Positions 22,390 through 33,805 of a stretch of DNA of 64,000 nucleotides are shown piece by piece. Every line of letters begins with the position of its first letter. Positions within the stretch are counted from its first letter, which is position 1. Source of the stretch: Tretioscincus oriximinensis (Eukaryota; Chordata; Lepidosauria; Squamata; Gymnophthalmidae). Below the pieces are notes generated by a model. The model had not been told where the DNA came from. It saw only the letters and a program-made list of their open reading frames with translations, and ran no database searches. The position numbers were made by a program, and so were the translations under genes. The stretch is taken from NCBI GenBank assembly GCA_022410635.1, contig JAJVDF010000364.1, forward strand, positions 233,769 through 297,768, given 5' to 3'.

Positions 22390-24490
22390 ATAAATATAGT
22401 CACGCAGGCTGCAGGCACACAAGGTTTTCTTACTGTGGTGGTAGTAACAACACGACATCTTCACACCATATGTTAACGGAGTTTTCACAATGCAACCGGA
22501 AAAACGGTGCTTTGCCCAGCTGATGTTTTGCAAAATTGCCCTGCCTACTGCCGGGAAGGAAAGAAGCCTTCCTGTGTACCGTTCCTTAATGGGATTAAGA
22601 ATCACTGTCTGAGCATGCTCACTATTCACTTCCTGGTTAGTTCTCTCGCTGATTCCACTCAGTTTTACAGGTACGTGTGCTGGCTGCATTCTGTAATTGT
22701 TGCTCATATTGTAGATTTAACCTGCATGGGCCTGCAGCCTCTGTATAAGGACAGGCCACTCCTTGGAGCTAGTGGGGGAATTTCCCAACTTGCTCTTTCA
22801 CTTCTCTTTCTCCTGACTCCCTCTCAGGCAAAGGAGCCCTTCTGGGGGCATTTTAGGAAAGAAGGGAACATATGAACTCATAGAAAGCATAGTGGTAACT
22901 TACTTCTGCTAGAATAGCCTAATTTTATTTCAGCTTTAACCAGTTCCTGTTTCTCCCTCAAGTTAACATTCATCCCATTTGTGGGGGAGAAGAAAACAAT
23001 ATAGAAAAAGCAACATTCTTTGAAGTCTGCTTTCCACCACTCTTGCCATGGTAAGTGAAGCTAGGGAACCTCTCCAGGGTATCCTATGGATTGGGGGGGG
23101 GGGAATTATATGCTTTTTTCTTTGAAGCAAAGTGCCATCCTATGGCACTGCCCATGCACAGGGTGCTCTCAATAAACACCATTGGAGTATTTGGTCTTTT
23201 AAAGTGCCTCTTATGAAAAAGATACCCACAAATTACTTTTGTGTTTTATTGTTCTCTTGAATGTGTGCCATTTAGATTTATGATTTTGAAGAGAGATCTC
23301 CAGCTTCTCCATCTATTTGTATAGATGAGCTGTAGCTGTGAAAGAGTGAAATGGGGCTCTTTTTAAAAAAGATGTATCTCTAATTTAATAAAAGGTTTAC
23401 CAACTTCCTGATGATTCACTTTTGTTTTGTGAACTAGTCGGCTCAGGAAACATCGCTTGACTCTTACCAGAGATGGTCANTCAACATATGCATTGCTTGT
23501 CTCACTCCAGCAACAGGGGTAATGAACAACAGAGTAAACATTGGCCAAGTGAGTAAATGGGTGACCATTAGCCAAATGAGTTACTCATTTGTCAAGCAAT
23601 CAGTGGTGGGTAGGGCCAGGCTCAGTCAAGCNGAATGAGTGAGTGTGTCATAGAACTGGGTAAGTTGAGATAATGGCCACATCTGGCGAGTGACTGGCCA
23701 GTGGCCATTGATAAAAGAAGAGCCTGTCAGAGAATGAAAATGCTTAGTTATATTCTAGGTAGACTGTGACTCAGCATAGTGTGATAATGCAATCTAGGTG
23801 CAAAATGGATGATGCAATCTATCTGCAAAACAGAAATGATACAATCTTAATGTAAGCAGAGACATTTCATGACTTGTGATCATTAGTATGATTGGTTATA
23901 ACTTTGTTTATATGCAATACAGTAAGAGTTCTGTCTTACTGATGTTAAGACCCTCAAATAATGACCCTCCTCTGGAGTGAACATTTTGCTGTGCTATGAG
24001 ATTTTTACAAGACATTCCTGTATTGCTACCTTTTGCTCTTGCAGCTACACTACCACTCTGAATTTACACATCAGACCCACTTTCCCCCTNTAATTTCCTG
24101 GCTGCCAACAGTCCTTTTGCTCCTTAAATGTTCCCTCCCTCCTGTTCTACCCTTGATCCTGCAAGGCAAAGAAGGAGAGGAAGGAAAGAAGTCTGCGTAC
24201 AGTGAAAAGTCAAGAAGGTAGAGCAAGCAGATGGGGGAATACAGAAATCTACTCTAGAGCCTGTTATACTTCAACAGACTCTATTGCTAGTATGAAATGA
24301 AAATAAATAAATCACATCTTGGGGGGGATCATTTCCAAAATGCTGGGCACACTGAACTATTTCTTCATGATGAAGATCAATGAACAGAGTTTGTTGGCAA
24401 GAAAGAACTTAAGAAACTAGCTGTACAGCATAAAATAAGCTTCAAATGCAGATGTCTGGGAGATAAGCAGAGAAAATAGGTGATAAGAAA
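22390..24490. other. No gene seen; dispersed repeat copy at 22585-22720
   Basis: 22585-22720 (ctgagcatgctc, acttcctggttag, gctgcattctgtaattg) shares its order of motifs with 30450-30600 and 56650-56780. Otherwise intergenic; no coding signal. Confidence 0.45.
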
Positions 24491-24496
24491 GCAATT

Positions 24497-24661
24497 AGAA
24501 TTTACAAAGAGGCTGTTAATCACTAACCCAAGGGACAATATGGTATAAATATACTCAACAAGAACTTAAGAGGCACATTTAAGAACCGTAAAAGTGCCTT
24601 GTGGAATTCAGCCAGTCACCCATTTTAAATCCAGCCNCTTGTTCTCAGACTATCTGATCAG
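24497..24661. repeat. 165-bp direct repeat, copy 1
   Basis: Runs from agaatttacaaagaggctg to ctatctgatcag and matches 26093-26257 with only about a dozen differences and equal length. Confidence 0.9.
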
Positions 24662-24926
24662 GTGCCAGACAGAACTCTATGGTCTTCTATATGACTCTTA
24701 ATTTAGTCATTCCTGATATTTTAAATAATATTTTTCCATTATGCTGTAATATCCTATGGATATCAAGAAAAATATTATAAATAACTCTAGTACAATAAAA
24801 AACCTTATGTATGCATTTCACAAGGCACATTTTTTTTACATTTAGGAATGCCTTTTGAGTTGCACCTGAAGGGGTCATTCGAAACTCATTTGTACTTCCG
24901 AGGTGAAATGTTTTGAATGTGAGAAA

Positions 24927-25971
24927 ATAGGTCTATGTTCACACGACGAGCTAAAACCCGGAACAACGTTATATTCCGGAATATAGCAAAGGCGGGTATG
25001 TTCACAACACGAAGCTATATTCCGGAATATACAATGGCATGTCTGTGCACACATATACTTCAATTCTCATGATATGCAGCTGGCTCTGCTGCATTGCTTC
25101 GGCTGTGCGCCTCCTTCTAGCCAGCCCAACAGTGCCGATCGAAGGGCTGGCTGGAGCCGGCTGCATGTCACGGGAAGCCTTTTCCTAAGCCCAGCCAGCC
25201 CTCCGCTGCTGCCTGGAGATCAGCTCTGCAAAAGGAAGNGGAACAAGGACAGACGTCCTTCCCACCTTCTCCCCCTCCCCTCAGCCGATCCATTTGACAG
25301 CCGATCTCCNGGAAATTCTGCTGAAGCAAGAGGAGGCGGAGACTGCAGCGTTCTGCTCTCCCCATCCATACGGAGCCAAAAGCAGGCAGAGGAAATTATG
25401 CTGAAGCCGCTGCGTTCTTCTGGCCCCATCCATACAGAACCTGTAGCATATTGGGACATTTTGGCATGTGGATGGCCAAGGTTTGTCCCAAAATGTTACC
25501 CAGAACTAGGCTCCGCCTCCTCTTGCTTCATCAGAATTCCTGGAGATCGGCTGTCAAATGGATCGACTGCGGGGAGGGGGACGTCAGCCATTGTTCCCCT
25601 TTCTTTTGCAGAGCCGAACTTCAGGCAGAAGCCCCCAAAAGGAGGCNGAGGGCAGTCTGAACTTAGGAAAAGGAGGGCAGATTTCCCTGCCCAAGGAGGC
25701 GGCACTTCCTCCTGTCATCTCCCCCCTCCTCTCTCTCGCACCATTTTTATTCACACAGGAGAGGAAGGGGATTGGCTACGAGATGAGGGAGGTTGGATGC
25801 GAGATTTCAGATGTTCTCCGCAATTATTCCTCATTATCCCAGCAATCGTTTATTGCGGGATAAATGGCGTTTATTGCAAAACAACTGCTAAAACACGCTT
25901 AACACATGTGACCCGACCTTCATTAAGTTGCAACAACTGAGTGATAAAATAGCTGTGAGAACGCAGCCTAG
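24927..25971. mobile_element. Non-autonomous hAT-like element with internal fold-back
   Basis: About 1,045 bp flanked by GTGAGAAA (24919-24926) and GTGAGAAG (25972-25979). Ends are roughly inverted (taggtctatgttcacac against gtgagaacgcagccta). Near the left end the palindrome core TATATTCCGGAATATA occurs twice (24970-25035). Segments 25225-25345 and 25505-25620 are inverted copies of each other. The 288-codon open frame inside has no transposase motif. Confidence 0.65.
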
Positions 25972-26092
25972 GTGAGAAGGAAGAAGGCCTAGAGGGAGAA
26001 GTTTTCAATGTTTTGTCAGTTGGAGATACGTTGTTAGACAATGGAGCTAAGATAGTTGAATGTATTGTACCAGAGTTGTGAATTAGCCAAAC

Positions 26093-26257
26093 AGAATTTA
26101 CAAAGAGGCTGTTAATCACTAACCCAAGGGACAATATGGTATAAACATACTCAACAAGAACTTAAGAGGCACATTTAAGAACTATAAAAGTGCCTTGTGG
26201 AATTCAACCAGTCATCCATTTTTAATCCAGCCACTTGTTCTCAAACTGCCTGATCAG
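26093..26257. repeat. 165-bp direct repeat, copy 2
   Basis: Second copy of 24497-24661, same orientation, 1,596 bases downstream, same length. Confidence 0.9.
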
Positions 26258-26379
26258 AAGAAGACGGTCTAGCCTGGCATATAAGTGCTGGGAGTTTTCC
26301 AGCAGGAAATCTCATAGTGGGAGCCTGGAAACCTCAGCTATTGAGACTTCTTTGTGAAGCACTCACAAAAATTTTGTGA

Positions 26380-26560
26380 TGTCACTTTGGGGGCGGGACT
26401 GGAAGTGATGTCACTTCGGGCTTCATACCCAGAAGCAGAGACCAGAAGTGACATCATTTGTGATGTNACTTCCGGCCTTGGTGGCACCCTTTCTGAAAGC
26501 AGCGGCTNGAAATGACATCACAATGATATCACTTCGAACCCTGAGGCATTTCTTGAACAT
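26380..26560. repeat. Repeated TGACATCA / GATGTCACTTC motifs
   Basis: Alternating forward and reverse copies of (g)aagtgacatca or its complement. Comparable clusters occur at 33660-33780 and 63640-63740, pointing to a dispersed repeat family. Confidence 0.6.
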
Positions 26561-26808
26561 TGCCGCTTGAGAATTTGCGTTTCGTACGAGTGGACAATCT
26601 CACAAAATGTACAAGATTATTGTATGATTCCCAGCTGTGGCATATGATCTGTGAGTTCACAAAGTACTGAACAAGAAAAACAGTGATTAATATTCTATAT
26701 TAGATACAATGAAGAATGGATTTACTAAATTGTATCTAGTATCTTTATAAACATTGAAGGAAATTGTTTCAAAGGATGAAATGCCTACTGCTTCTTACGT
26801 ATTGTATA

Positions 26809-27165
26809 TAGGGTTGCCATACGTCCCGGTAAACCGGGACAATCACGGTTTTAGGGACAATTTTACTGTCCCGGCTGGATTAAAAAAAAAGGTTTTGAAG
26901 TCCCGGGTTGCAGCTAACCCCCCCCCCCCGTGCCGCTAACCCCCCCCCTGCCGCTAACCTCGCCGCCACAGCTGCACGCAGGCATGCGTGCGCGCGTGCG
27001 CATGGACGCTTGTGAGACAGGCAGGAAAGAGGTTCTGCCTGTCTCGCTACAAGTGTCCGTATGCGCATGCGCGCGCACGCGCACGTCCGTATGCGCGCAC
27101 GCACGCGCACGCACCCCCCACCCCACCCCGTCCCGGTTTTGGGTTGCCATATTATGGCAACCCTA
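26809..27165. mobile_element. hAT-like MITE with GC-rich core
   Basis: 357 bp with inverted ends TAGGGTTGCCAT / ATGGCAACCCTA and perfect ATTGTATA duplications (26801-26808, 27166-27173). The core holds C-runs and an alternating purine-pyrimidine, CpG-rich tract (26980-27115, gcgcgcac-type). A second inverted gggttgccat/atggcaaccc pair sits just inside the right end (27141-27164). Confidence 0.88.
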
Positions 27166-27179
27166 ATTGTATATGATAT

Positions 27180-28370
27180 TTATTATTTTAAAGACATCCA
27201 CGAAACAGCCATTGTTTGTTCCTTATATTACCTAAGCTTTAAGATATGATATCTATCCAGTTTGCTTTGTGGATTTTTTTTTTCAATTCCTCTTTTATTG
27301 ATTGGTTTTAATTATTGGATTAAAGGATTTATATATGCATTATACAGTATAATACATAGAGAGATATACACTTAAGAGTTGTATGGGTAACATTTATGGT
27401 GTTTAGGTTTTTTTAAAGTTAGTTTCCTTTCCTTTAGGGATTCATTGTTTGTACTTAAACTGTGTAAGCAAATGGCCAAAGATCACCCATAATTATGGTA
27501 CTTCAAAAGATGTTTTCAGTGTCTCCAGGTGTCTGATAAGTTACTGTTGAGAGGATATTCCCAGCAAAAGAGATTTAAATACATTGCGTTCTGGAATTTG
27601 CGGATGCACACATGCTTTCTTAATTTTCTATAAACCAACGATTCTCATGTAGAGAAAATTTTCGTGNTGAAGCGGCTTCACATTTTCCTAATGGTGAACC
27701 TTATTCCTCTCACATCAGAAGGAGTGCTGGGTTGACCTTCTCTTCCTTTTATTTAAGGCTACAGCTCTTTAAAAATGTATAAATCTAGGAGCCACTGTGG
27801 AACACAATAAGGCATCCAATTTGGCCACGGTCTGGTTTCACTGATATGGATGAAGTGACAGAAACCTGCTGGAGAGAAGAGACCTTGGTACCTAACCCTC
27901 CCCAGGGTGTCTCATGTATTATTGGTGTCACCAGAGATAAAAAAAGATATTCTGGAGAGAGACTTTGAGGAGACTTAATTGCACATTGCAACTGCGGAAG
28001 GGAGAGGGGCTTGTGATAGATGTCTCACAACGCGGAGCTGNTGAAATTCTCTAAATCAGTTCAAAATCTGCTCGTTGTGAAAGAAAGAGGTATTCACAGG
28101 TAGCGCAAATGCTCTATCTGTGTCAAATATAGTGGAAATTCAGAGGCAGAGGGAAATCATCCTCCTTTTATTGCCNTTAGAAAGCCAGGTAACCCAAGAT
28201 CACCATTTCTGAAACTCTAAGTAGNGCACGTTTTGTGACTTCCAGACAATTTCACAGTGGAAGAACAAGGAGTGGCGGTACAAGGGNTGGACTTATTCAA
28301 TAGCAGCTTGCAGGATGGGTGAACACAGTTCCCCAAAAAGGAAGATAAAAGAAANGATGTGCATGAAANG
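27180..28370. other. No gene seen
   Basis: AT-rich intergenic sequence with scattered Ns. No coding signal. Confidence 0.5.
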
Positions 28371-28377
28371 TGCATAT

Positions 28378-28980
28378 TTTGTTTATTTAGGNGANTTATA
28401 TTCCACCCTTCANCATAGGTTCCAANGTAGGCAACAGAAGATTAAAAGTATACACNAGTAAAACTTTCAATGGATCCATTTGCTCCCTCCCTCCAACCCA
28501 CCACCTTCTCTAGAAGGACAGAATGAAGAGGGGACTTAGAAATCAAATGACTGGGTGAAGAAGTAGGTTTTTATTATGAACAAAAAGCTTATAAGCATCT
28601 GATGAGCTTTTGGAGGGGGCCCTCTTACATGCCCNTACCCCTTGCATCTTTGAAATGGAACTACAAGNAGGCCTTCTCCTTGTGATTTCAATATACGGTC
28701 TTGTCCAAAAGGAAGAAGGTGCTCCTTCAGAGAGCAAGGTNTACTGATTTGTATGCATCGAAGCAGTCCTAGCGGTCATTGTTACAAATAGAAATATAAT
28801 TCAAGTGGTTTGGGAACATGTTCAGTCTGCTGTCCAAGTACAAACTGTCAATGGAACAATGTTTCTTAGGATTATTTATTTATTTACTTAAATTTATATT
28901 CCTTCCTATAACCAAAGGACTCNTGGTGGATCNCAATAAAGACCATAAAACAGTTAAAACAGAACAATTAAAAATAGTAA
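28378..28980 (-). repeat. Two old repeat tails of the tttatttattt type
   Basis: 28378-28455 (tgtttatttagg, atattccacccttca) and 28875-28980 (ttatttatttatttacttaa, ttccttcctataaccaaagg, gaccataaaacagttaaaac) resemble the 3' ends, read in reverse, of dispersed repeats such as 3395-3480. Family unknown. Confidence 0.4.
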
Positions 28981-28999
28981 CTGTGCCTTCAAGGAGAGA

Positions 29000-31420
29000 G
29001 ACAGAAGGCACCTTTGAGGGGAGGCTAAAGGACACATTATCTGCACAAGTCGTATTTCCACGTATATAAGATGCTTGAGGGCCAGAAATGTCNTCCACAG
29101 AATGGGGGAAAGCAATCTGAAGGTACTTCTGATGATTCAGCCGGTAGGAGTTTCCATCACACTAGGATTTTTGTTCAAGTACTTCGCTTCCAATTTAATG
29201 GCAGAGCAAGGCTCCATATGTTCATCCCTCCTTGCTTTCAGGACACGAAAAAAGAAGACTAGGGAACCACAGCTTCTTAAAAGCCTCCCTAGCAGCAGGG
29301 CACTTGAAACAGAGGAGGACTTCCTTTTCCTTTTAATGGCTTCCCAACCCACAGATCCTGACTCTAAATGTGGTTGCGATGGATTTTCTGTGGAGTCATG
29401 AATACCCAATTAAAAAACAACAACCTTAAACTCAGCTCCATGCAACAGATGTGTGCCGGGCTTAANAAATAATCTGCAAGGACCATAGTGGAGATTCTCA
29501 TGGCTGCAGCAACACAGGGTCCAGGGACCAATCACAGTGCGCACCTGTGTCAAACATGAGGACTGCATCACATGATGCTGTGTGAGCATGCTCATCTGTC
29601 CCCCCCCCCACCCACCCACCCACCCACTTACTCCCACACGCTGTTTGGGAAAAAAAGTTTGGGAAATGCTGAACTAAGAATTTCTCAGATGCAGGATAAA
29701 AAAAAAGAAGGAGTGAGAACTGGAGGAGATTCAATAACCAGCCAGGGCATCTGAATNGCAGAATTTTTCTTTTTCTTTTTCCTAGGGGAGGGGAGAGAGA
29801 AATTGCAAAATAGTTGACAGCCAATGAGAAGAGAGAAACAGTGTTNCCTTGGAGCCTNCACTGCCAAAGCTCCCTGGGATTTGTTGTGAAATGCACAAGG
29901 TTTCCTTCCAACNTCGCTACAAAACCAGGGCAAGAAGAGAACATGTATAGAAGTAAGAGAATGGCGATGCTGTATTCCATGAGAGTAAGACATAGCAGGG
30001 CAACAGGCAATTGTGTGGATACACCCTTATCAATGGCTGCATTCAAAATTCGGCACTTCCTTGGGCAAGAAATGTCAGCATCTAAATTNAATTTTGTGAG
30101 GAGTTGTGTATAGGATCCACTAACACTTGTCCCCTTCTTGTAGCCTGGGGAAGCTNCTGCCCATCATGTTTGAACTTCTCTCTTCATACCACCAAAGTGA
30201 GACCCTCTCCTCATGATGCTTTCCTATCTGGTTCTTGCCGGGGTATTTATGATTCTTCAGCCAACTGTGTAAACTGAAGTTTTCTCCATGCTTCACAATG
30301 NATTGGTAATAAAGATACTTGGAACTATAATTTCCTGGTTGCTGATTTTTTTTCCTGATATCTGTATTCCCCTTCTCAAATCTTTGTGTGCCCCTTGGTT
30401 AGCCTAGTAAGGCAGGATCTCATGAAAAGACTCTAGCACAAGGGAGAGAGACAATGCAGAATCTCATAGAGAGCATTCTCATTGTTTAATTCCTGGTTAG
30501 TCTGGGCAGAAGCAGAATCGCAAACTGAGCATGCTCAGGATATACTTCCTGGTTTTAGTGAGCACCTATTCCGCGTGGATTTAGGTACTTATGCTGGGGC
30601 TTGTGATGGGGTCATTTTGGACCTTAATGACATTACAGTTTTTAACATGTGGAGTGAGCCTAAATTCAGCCCAAATGCTTGTGAGTTGTGCACAAAACCA
30701 GGCAGAGGGGTCTTTATTATTCATAGTTTGTACAATTAGACGTGGTTCCTACATCCATTTGGTTTAGCAGAGGAAATCAGCACGCAATGACATCTGATTG
30801 TTTCAAACTGATTGCATTNACCTGTGTCATGTGATCCAGCCCTNTCCTGCAAATGCAGCTGATACCTCCAGATTTCAATAGCCAAACATCCACATCTGTG
30901 TCAAATTGCAGTTGAGCACTATGACTTCCCAACTGCATCCCTTCTCCACTGCCAAGCAAGAATGATGAGGTTGGTGCTGTTANAAGGAGATGGCAAAGCA
31001 GTTATGGCTCCAAATAGATTGCCTTGACTTTCATAAAATGAGCTTCTTTAATACATTCAGATAATTGACCACCTCCCTATTTCCAAGTCCAGGAGGGAGG
31101 GGGGGAGCTTCCCTTTACTTTGTTTGAATCTGCCTGAGATGGCTGGAGGGCCAGGTTGCTCCTTCCATTGTCAAGAGTTTGACCCATAGGCTGGGTGCTT
31201 TAAAGCACAACATGTTTGAGAAGAAACACTTTTGCTACTTGACAGGGAGAGATTGTGGCAAATGGGCTTGGGCTGAGATGCCACTAACAGAAGGAAAAGT
31301 CATACAGCTGTGCAGAAAGATGACAAAAGTCTTCATTAGGCAAACGGATGTTTAGATTCCAGGATCATGTTATAGGCACCCATATTCCCTTTTTAAAATT
31401 ATATTTGTTGCAGCAGCAGC
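29000..31420. other. No gene seen; dispersed repeat copy at 30450-30600
   Basis: 30450-30600 (gacaatgcagaatc, ctgagcatgctc, acttcctggtt, tggatttaggta) is a copy of the repeat at 22585 and 56650. A C-rich run (29600-29628) could form a G-quadruplex on the minus strand. Nothing coding was seen. Confidence 0.45.
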
Positions 31421-31424
31421 AGGA

Positions 31425-31454
31425 GAAGGAGGAGGAAGAGGAGGAGAAGAAAAA

Positions 31455-31504
<50 letters not shown>
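31425..31504. repeat. (GGA/GAT)n microsatellite
   Basis: agaaggaggaggaagagg passing into about 16 gat units. Poly-His/poly-Ile reading frames are artefacts. Confidence 0.9.
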
Positions 31505-31639
31505 ATCTGGGGAAAGCCCTAGGAGCTGGGCAGCATCCTGTTCGAGATAGTGTAAATGTAAACAAAGTAGCTGAGGAACAGATTTATGCAGATAATATAG
31601 TATTGGAGGGGGAACCCGACTGTAGTATTCAAGTAAAAA

Positions 31640-32275
31640 GATGTAATGAGCAAATTGGTTTCTCACAAATATATGGGGCCAAACTTGCACCGGAGAAGAG
31701 CATATAAATGCCTGTATGCAAATGCCAGAAGCCTCTGAACAAAAATAGGGGAGTTGGAATGCTTAGTGAATGACAATAATGTCGATATTATTGGCGTAAC
31801 TGAAACCAGGTGGACAGANGAAAACCAATGGGATACAGTAATCCCAGGTTGCAAACTATACAGAAAAGATAGTAAAGGGAGACCTGGTGGTAGTGTAGCC
31901 TTGTANGTTAAAAAAGAGATTTAATCCTATGAACTGGAATTTCCAGGTAAAACAGACCCATCCACAAAAGCATTGTGGATAACATTATCAGGTCAGAAAA
32001 CAAGTCTAATATTGGGAGTATGCTACCGGCCTCCTAACCAAACATCTGAAAGCGATACTCATTTGGAACATGAGGTCATTGAAGCTTCCAAAAAGGGAAG
32101 GGTAATAATAATGGGAGACTTCAACTATCCACACATTGATTGGGCAAACTCTTGTTCAACTCATGAAAAAGCAATACAATTCTTAGGCATGCTAACTGAT
32201 AGCTTCCTAGAGCAGGGTTTTTAGAACCAACCAGGGGCAAGGGAATCCTGGATTTAGTCCTAAGTCAGTGTGGTC
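31640..32275 (+). mobile_element. CR1-like LINE, endonuclease region
   Basis: APE-type endonuclease in broken frames: YANARSLNK (near 31720), then DIIGVTETRW (about 31785-31815), LGVCYRPPNQ and MGDFNYPHIDW (32111-32143), which holds the GDFN catalytic motif. Stops at about 31740 and 31922, and a stop at 32222. It ends near 32275 with no RT, so this is an isolated 5' piece. Confidence 0.85.
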
Positions 32276-33650
32276 CAACCCGTGGGCTACCAAGCCATTT
32301 TTATGGCCTGTGACGGGGCCAGGCAGCCACTGAGCGCTCAGCAGAGGGTTCTCTGAGGGCATGTGCAGGGGCAGATTTGGAGCAGGGGCAGCAGGTGGCT
32401 GGGCATTAATAAAGGGAGCAGGCGGGCAGCAAATTTAAATTTCTACCCCACCTCCATTTGCCACCACCACACCACCCCTGCACCACCGTCACCATCCACC
32501 GGGGTCCTGCCACGCCATCCGCCAAGCCACCGGTGTGCCACCAGCTAGACTCCACCGGGTCCCCGCCTTGCCACCCACAAGGCCCCCTCTGCGCTACTTG
32601 CTGGCCTCCACCTGATCCCTGCCGTGCCCACCACAAGGCCCTCACCGCCCCACCCGTTGGCCCCCGAGCAGTGCCAGATTCTGGTGGCAGCAGCCTCCAC
32701 GTTTTGTTGTCCTGGGCTGCAGCTGCAGCATGCTTCAGAAGAAGGAGCTTCCTGCTGGGGTATCCTGCTGTAACTGCTGCCCAGGGCAGCAAAACGTGGA
32801 GGGTGCTGCCCATGGAGACNGGCAGAAGCTCCTGCTGGGCTGCAGTCTGAAATGAAGGTAACCATGAAGTAGGTTACCTTCATTTCCTATTTCTTTCTTT
32901 CCTTTCTGTTCTTACACTTTCTCTCCTTCTTTATTTCTATCCTCCTTTTCCTTTTTTCTCCTTCCCCTCTCTTTCTTTTTTTCTTCCTCTCTCTACCTCC
33001 CCTTCAGGCCTTCATTCCCTCCTTGCTTCATATTTTCCCCATTTAATCTGGTTTAATCTGCATTTTTAAAATGGTTTCTGCTGAGCATTTGTCTTTTATA
33101 TATATAAAAAATCACTTCTAATGTGGGTTGAGTTCTAGTTTTTCTAGTGGCAGAATGGTTCTCAGTTTCATTTCTGCCTGCTTTTCAGTGCTGCTTCGGG
33201 CAGCATCTTTATTTCTGCCAGAACGGCTCTCAGTTGCATTTCTGCCTGCTTTTCAGTGCTTTTCAGTGCTGCTTCTACAATTTAAGAACTATCTAAGACC
33301 TTCACACAATTAAGAATCACTGGTTAATCTTGGGGTGGTCGCCATGGAATCAGATATCACTGTCAGTCTTGATTTTGAGGAAGTGATAAATGCGTTTGCA
33401 AATGCAAAAGTGAGAAAAAAGGCTTTTTTCTAAACATTTGAGGTGCTTAAAAAAAGAAGAAAAAACCCTGTTATGTGAACAGGACTGAATAGCATTTTAC
33501 TGTTTACTGTTTACCATATTTTTGCATTCAGAATATTATATAAATTTTTGACTTTCACATTTATGTGTTTTGTATTCATTGGGTTGGAAGCTGCATTAGA
33601 ATATTATATATTTTATCAGAAATCACACAGGAAATATACTTGGGCTGTAA
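32276..33650. other. No gene; GC-rich segment, hairpin and short duplication
   Basis: 32280-32850 begins tgtggtccaacccgtgggc, reminiscent of a hAT-derived repeat, and contains Pro/His-rich ORFs on both strands. 32849-32863 and 32872-32886 form a perfect 15-bp hairpin. 33159-33205 is repeated at about 33216-33275 (ttctgcctgcttttcagtgc). Confidence 0.45.
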
Positions 33651-33805
33651 GTAAAAGCATTTGTGATGTCATTTCTGGAAATGGATACCCGGACTAAAGT
33701 GACATCACAAATGATGTCACTTCCAGAATCTGCTTCCGGGAATGGCACTCAGAGTCACATCACTTCCTGTCCTGCCCTGGAAGTGACATCACTTCCTGTC
33801 TTGGC

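Noticed and set aside
25074..25940. Longest open frame of the window (288 codons)
   Set aside because: It lies inside the hAT-like non-autonomous element, overlaps long frames on both strands, spans the internal inverted duplication and has no transposase or other domain motif.
24497..26257. LTR retrotransposon with 165-bp LTRs
   Set aside because: No TG...CA ends, no primer-binding site after the left copy and no polypurine tract before the right one. Kept as an unexplained direct repeat.
26880..27166. GC-rich overlapping ORFs on both strands
   Set aside because: They follow the alternating CpG core of a MITE with a perfect 8-bp target duplication; no protein family signature.
32406..32883. 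Pro/His- and Gly-rich ORFs over 100 codons
   Set aside because: Present on both strands in a compositionally biased repeat-like segment; no domain.
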